NCBI GenBank assembly: GCA_019321725.1
Contig: CM033118.1
Coordinates: forward strand, 17,944,071-18,008,070
Direction: 5' to 3'
Length of the DNA: 64,000 nucleotides
Origin: Paulownia fortunei
Taxonomy: Eukaryota; Streptophyta; Magnoliopsida; Lamiales; Paulowniaceae
Shown here: positions 59,111-64,000 of the stretch, piece after piece
Layout: the number at the start of each line of letters is the position of its first letter
Numbering within the stretch: position 1 is the first letter of the stretch
Position numbers and translations under genes: made by a program
The notes under the pieces: model-generated
Seen by the model: the letters and a program-made list of their open reading frames with translations, nothing else
What the model was told of the DNA's origin: nothing
Databases searched by the model: none

Positions 59111-60509
59111 CCCCTTCATGGAAGTCCTTCTCACTTATGTGTTATATATCTTTACATAGAGGACAATGTTCACTTCAAGTTTAGGGGCATTTGATTATAT
59201 TATGTTTTATGGTATTTGTTGTGAGTACTTAGTGTGAGTCGAGGTTATTTCCTCGTGGGTACTTTAGGTGTTAGAAATAATGATTATGATCAAATACTTA
59301 AAGCCAATGATGAGAATTTGATCGTGTTTATTTATAAGTTTTTTGAAATTGATGAATGTTATGCTTATGTATGTGCTTGACTCTTGTAGAAATTTTTATC
59401 TTCCTTGTAATCCTCTGTCATATTGAGTATATAGCCTTGAACATTTGAATTTTCTGCTTGCTTAGAAAAAATTTATGTGAAGTCGATATTTTTTTTGCGA
59501 TCTCATATAATTTTAGAACTTGTTTGATTGTCACTCGAGGGAAATTTTAAGCTACATAACATTAAAAAAGTGATTTATGCAATTTTTGGACTGTTTGAGC
59601 CTTTCAAACCACCCTGTTTATGATGCATAATTCCTAGTATCCCCCGTTGAGCCTGTTCTGCCATTTTCTTTCAAACCACCCTGCAAAGATTACCCGTAGC
59701 CCAAAAAAAAATTGAATTAATTTTTTTATCTTACATTTTACCATACACTCAGCTCATTGCTATTCTAATAACATCATTTTGAGCATTGAAACTGATTTAA
59801 AAAAATATCAAAGAGAGGTGGCAATTTGTACAAAACTCCAGGAAAAAAAAAATTATCAAGAAATATGAGAAATAGTTCATAAAAACAAATAAGTTTGGGG
59901 GTGTAGCATATCAAAGAGAGTTTAATGAATAAAGTGGTATGACAAATCAAAAGATGAAAGGTTCGTGAAGGTATAAGACGAAGATGTAGTAGTGTTCATC
60001 AACAAGGTTCTAGAATAATTGTGTGTTATGAGTAATTTGAGCCACTATATTATGTTTTATCCTACCATTACTCTGGCCACACATTACAAGCTTTTGAAAT
60101 TCTAATGATCCTTGATGTTGTGTTAGTCTATATTAGTAGAGAGTGACATGAAAAACAAGCATATGAAATTCAAAAATACCAAAATATGAGATCAATAACT
60201 TTGTTATAAGTCTGCATAAACCAATCCGGGTAGCGAAATGTTAAGTGTAAAAGGCTATACATACACACACTCAAAGTATTTAAAGATGGGTGAATTTGAC
60301 ACTTGAATTGAAATTGTGCATTTTGATGATATTTTGATATTTCCTTAAGTTATAAATTCACAACGATTTATGAGGCTATGTAGTCAATTGATTGTGATCA
60401 TCACTTGTTATTTTACTTGTTTTAGTTCTTTCTTTTGCTCAAGCACTAGCAAAATATTAAGTTTGGGGGTATTCATCTTACAAAAAAAATAAAAAATAAA
60501 AAATAAAAA
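59111..60509 (+). mobile_element. Athila-like 3' internal noncoding region
   Basis: No gene. It contains several AAGTTTGGGGG-type purine/T motifs (59890-59903, 60459-60471) that resemble polypurine tracts, and 'ttacatagaggacaatgttc' (59152-59171), common in these elements. Just after 60471 an A-rich stretch leads to the 3' LTR. Confidence 0.55.
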
Positions 60510-61549
60510 ATATTTAGCTCGTGAACAGTAGCTACAACGCCTAGGCGCTGCGGCTACTGGAAAATGGATTTTTCCCAGTGAAGACAGCACTTAGGCGTTG
60601 CCAATTAGCGCCTAGGCGTTATCATGCGGGTTTGTGAGGGTAAAATGGATATTTTGCCATCTTTAGGGCATACCAATCAGATTTTTAAGATTCCAAGAGC
60701 CTCCAAATGATGAGGGGGAGAGGATTATAGGAAAAAGATGAGATAGAAGATTGGGAAAAAGACAAAAAGAAAGAATTTTGGAGAAGAGAAGCTTGAAAAA
60801 AGATATCTATAAGGAAAGAAAAGCTTATCATTTTTTAAGTTTGATTTTCATTGTTATCTTTTCATTTGAGTATGTGTATGAATATTGTCAAGATAATTCT
60901 CATTTTCTTTTCTAGGGCAATTCAATTCTTGATTTATTTATCAAGTTAAGTTTTCTACATTGTTCTTAATGCTTTCAATTATTTGGTCACTAATTGAATG
61001 ATTTGCTAATCATATTGACTCGTAAGGTGATATATGTGTCTAGTTCTATGTATAAAGAATTATAAATTACATGTGAGATAAAAATATACTTTCATGGTTT
61101 GTGTAGTCTTGTTGGAGATCCATAGAACTAAAACGAATTATTGATTGTTATAATTCACATAGGAATATAGTGAGTTAACAATTGATAGTATTTTCATTAG
61201 ACCTTGGGAGAGGCTAGTGGATAATTTAAGGATTCTCGAATATCACTTGAAAAATAAGTTGAAATTGATAAGATAGATTATTCAACTCAAACTAATTATG
61301 ATGAAATTATAACCCTAGATCTTTATAATCATTGATATTCATTTTTATTTGATTTTGCGCATCATTTTTAAGAGTAATTTAAATTCATTTGCATTAATTG
61401 TCACTCGCTTTCGTTTGTTCAAATAAAATTTGAGTTGACAAAATTTCGGTATTTAGTAATTTAATAGTTTTCGTGGAAACGATAATCTACTCATCATTTT
61501 ATTACTTAGATACGATAACGTGCACTTGCATTCACAAAAATTCACAATA
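60510..61549 (+). mobile_element. 3' LTR of the Athila-like relic, copy f (5' part missing)
   Basis: Homologous to 19945-21074 and to 29975-30557 plus 32176-32545. It has CCTAGG-centred motifs at 60538-60625 and ends GATAACGTGCACTTGCATTC then CACAATA at 61549. It lies downstream of the gag-protease relic in the same orientation, which fixes the sense of this LTR family. The right boundary is sharp, because copia coding sequence starts at 61550. Confidence 0.75.
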
Positions 61550-64000
61550 ACTGTGCAGAACATTATTCTTCTATTTGAATCCCAACGCAGTTAACAATCC
61601 TTGAAGCCATATCATCTCTTTACTAGCTTCAGTTACTGCTACATACTCAGCCTCTGTAGTGGATAGAGTGACAATATTTTGTAACTGTAACATCCAACTA
61701 ATAGTTGTAATTCCAACAGTGAATATATAATCGGTGGTGCTTTTTCGGTGATCGACTTCACCTCCCAAATCTGTATCTATGTAGCCTTGTACTTTTAACT
61801 CTCCTTTTCCAAAGTACAAACATTTCTCTACGGTGCCTCGTAGATACCTCAAAATCGACTTGACTGCTTCCCAATGAGTTTTTTCTGGATTTGACATAAA
61901 TATGCTAACAACTCCCACTGCATGCCCAATGTCTGGTCTTGTACATACCATTGCGTACATCAAACTTTCAATGGCTGAGGCATAATGAACCTTAGCCATG
62001 AATTCTCTCTCTTCTCCATCTGAGGGGACTGATCCTTGGATATGCAAAAGTGACTAGCCAATGGTGTGTTGACTGGCTTGGCATTGCCCATGTTGAATCT
62101 CTGCAAAACACGATTGATGTACTCTATCTGAGATAACTGCAAGAACTCTCTCTGCCTATCTCTTGTGATTTGCATTCCAAAAATTTTATTTGCTGGACCC
62201 AAGTCCTTCATGTCAAACTCCTTTGACAATTGTTGTTTCAACCTTCTGATATCATCCATATTTGAACCTACAACCAATATATCATCGACATATAGTAGTA
62301 AAATGATATAGCTAGAGCTATATCTTTTGAAGTAGCAACAGTGGTCGGCGTTACATTTCTGGAAACTTTCCATGTGCATAAAGCTGTCAAATTTCCTATA
62401 CCACTGCCTTGGGGCTTGTTTCAGGCCATACAAGCTCTTTTTAAGTTTGCACACCATGTTCTCCTTCCCTGTTTCTGAGAAACCTTCTAGTTGGTGCATG
62501 TATATATTCTCATCCAAGTTTTCGTACATGAATGCAGTCTTCACATCCAACTTTTCAAGATGGAGATCTTCACTGGGAACAATACTCAATACTGTTCTGA
62601 TGGTATTGAGCTTCACAACATGAGCAAAAATATCGGTGTAGTCAACTCCTTCCTTCTGTTGGAATCCTTTGACAACTACTTGAACTTTGTATTTCTTAGA
62701 ACCATCATGCTCCTCTTTCACCCGATACACCCATTTGTTGTGAAGTACCTTCTTCCCCATGGGTAGTTCAACTAGATCTCATGTTTGGTTGGAGATTAGA
62801 GACTTCATCTCTTCTTTCATGGAAAGCTCCCACTTGCTAGCATCTTCACTCTAACAAGCTTCATCATAATATTCAAGCTCATCAGTCAATAATAGATAAT
62901 TCATGTATCTTCTGTTAGGCACATGAGGTCGAGAAAACATTCTCAATACATGAGCTGGAGTAGAAGGCTATAGTATGTTGGACTGCTGCACACTGCTCTG
63001 TCCAACGATTTTCTCTAGTTGAGAACTTGCTACAATCGGCTCCATCACGGGACTATCTGAGACATTATCAACATTTACATCTGCAAATACTGGTTCACTC
63101 TGCATTGAGTTATTGGAGTCTATTTTATGCATGTCTTTGTACATCACCCTTTCGTCGAAAATCATATCTCTGCTACGGATCACCTTCTTGTTTTCGTCAT
63201 CCCAAATATGATAGCCAAACTCATCCTTGCCATAGCCGATTAAGGTACATTTCTTTGATTAGGGATCAAGCTTATTCCTGCCTTGATCACTAATATGCAC
63301 ATATGCTACACAATCGAAAACTTTTAAATGTGATAATTTTACCTCTTTTCCATTCCATACCTCCTCTAGTATTCTGTACTCCAATGAAACTGATGGCCCT
63401 CGATTAATCAAGTAAGTTGCTGTGCTGACTGTTTCTACCCATAACTACTTCGGTAGATTTGATTGTATACAAATGCTTCTAGCTCTTTCTGTCAATGTTC
63501 AGTTCATATGCTCAGCTACACCATTGTGTTGAGGTGTACCTAACACGGTTCTCTCTATTCTGATCCCGTACTCATAACAAAACTTTTTGAATCTGTGTCT
63601 TTATATTCACCACTATTGTCGGTTATGAGTTTTTTAATCTTCATACATGTCTCATTTTCAACCATAGCTTTTTATATCCTGAAAGCCTCAAATACTTCAA
63701 ACTTATGCTTTAGAAAATAAACTCATACCTTTTGAGAGTGATTAACAATGAAAGTCACGAAGTAGTGTTTCCCACCAATGGATGAGATAGTCATTGGTCC
63801 CCAAACATCTGAGTGAACGAGCTCTAACCTTTCCTTTTTTGGGGTTCTTCTACTTGTTTGAAAGTTGACCCTCTTCTGCTTTCCAAATATGCAATCTTCG
63901 CACATGTCTATCTCAACTAGCTGTAGACCTGGAAGTTTCCCCTTCGAGTGCATAATTTTTATCCCCTTTTCACTCATGTGGTCTAGCCTCTAGTGCCACA
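61550..64000 (-). pseudogene. Ty1/copia (Tnt1-like) pol relic, interrupted and continuing past the right edge
   Basis: Read from right to left. The GAG-pre-integrase zinc site comes first (WH-stop-RLDHMS, then CEDCIFGKQKR, 63990-63880). The start of the integrase core follows (LELVHSDVWGP, about 63800), then a stretch with many stops (63720-62960). Reverse transcriptase spans 62760-62050, with KLDVKTAF, the LLYVDDILVVG active site at 62296-62264 and the GLKQAPRQWY motif. A frameshift follows at about 62000-62040. RNase H spans 62010-61570, with RKSTTDY and STTEAEYVAV. The frame meets a stop after LGFK (61571-61573), where relatives have Gln, and homology ends at 61550 against the LTR, so the last part of RNase H and the 3' LTR are missing. 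Confidence 0.88.

Overview
This window is nuclear DNA from a flowering plant, most likely a eudicot. It is AT-rich and gene-poor, with small exons joined by GT-AG introns, TATA boxes, and a dense load of plant-type transposons: Ty1/copia, Ty3/gypsy Athila-like, hAT, CACTA, Mutator-like and a tRNA-derived SINE. I see no prokaryotic, organellar or viral genes. The species cannot be fixed from sequence alone.

The only host genes I can support are five tandem copies, all on the minus strand, of one small bHLH transcription factor of the bHLH162/bHLH36-like group (three exons, 181 residues when complete). Copy A (215-1130) is cut by the left edge. Copy B (27002-28396) and copy D (39708-40904) look intact. 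Copy C (34556-34966) and copy E (51063-51750) are pseudogenes without exon 1. Each copy sits in a larger duplicated unit: a spacer block on its 3' side (about 24.3-27.0, 34.0-34.56, 36.0-39.7 and 47.1-51.06 kb) and an upstream block on its 5' side (1.2-7.0, 41.0-46.9 and 51.8-54.1 kb). The 1-7025 and 39783-46905 intervals are one segmental duplication.

Between and inside these units are transposons. From left to right: a Mutator-like TIR element carrying an intron-containing fragment of a trichome-birefringence-like (TBL/PMR5) gene (2070-4114, paralogue 41870-44275); a 62/63-bp alternating tandem array (5945-6360); a MITE-like TIR element (about 7538-8870); a second Mutator-like element (9530-10418) abutting a SINE (10439-10700); a decayed hAT transposase (13880-15500); an LTR (19392-21074); a gypsy-type solo LTR with a perfect 5-bp target duplication (21574-24289); an LTR with another LTR nested in it, followed by a gag-like non-autonomous element (29975-33985); a CACTA terminus (55186-55860); a degenerate Athila-like gag-protease element with its 3' LTR (56036-61549); and a copia pol relic (61550-64000) interrupted by that LTR.

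The bHLH genes probably form a locally expanded transcription-factor family. The locus is being reshaped by unequal exchange between spacer blocks and by retroelement insertion, which has already removed exon 1 from two copies.
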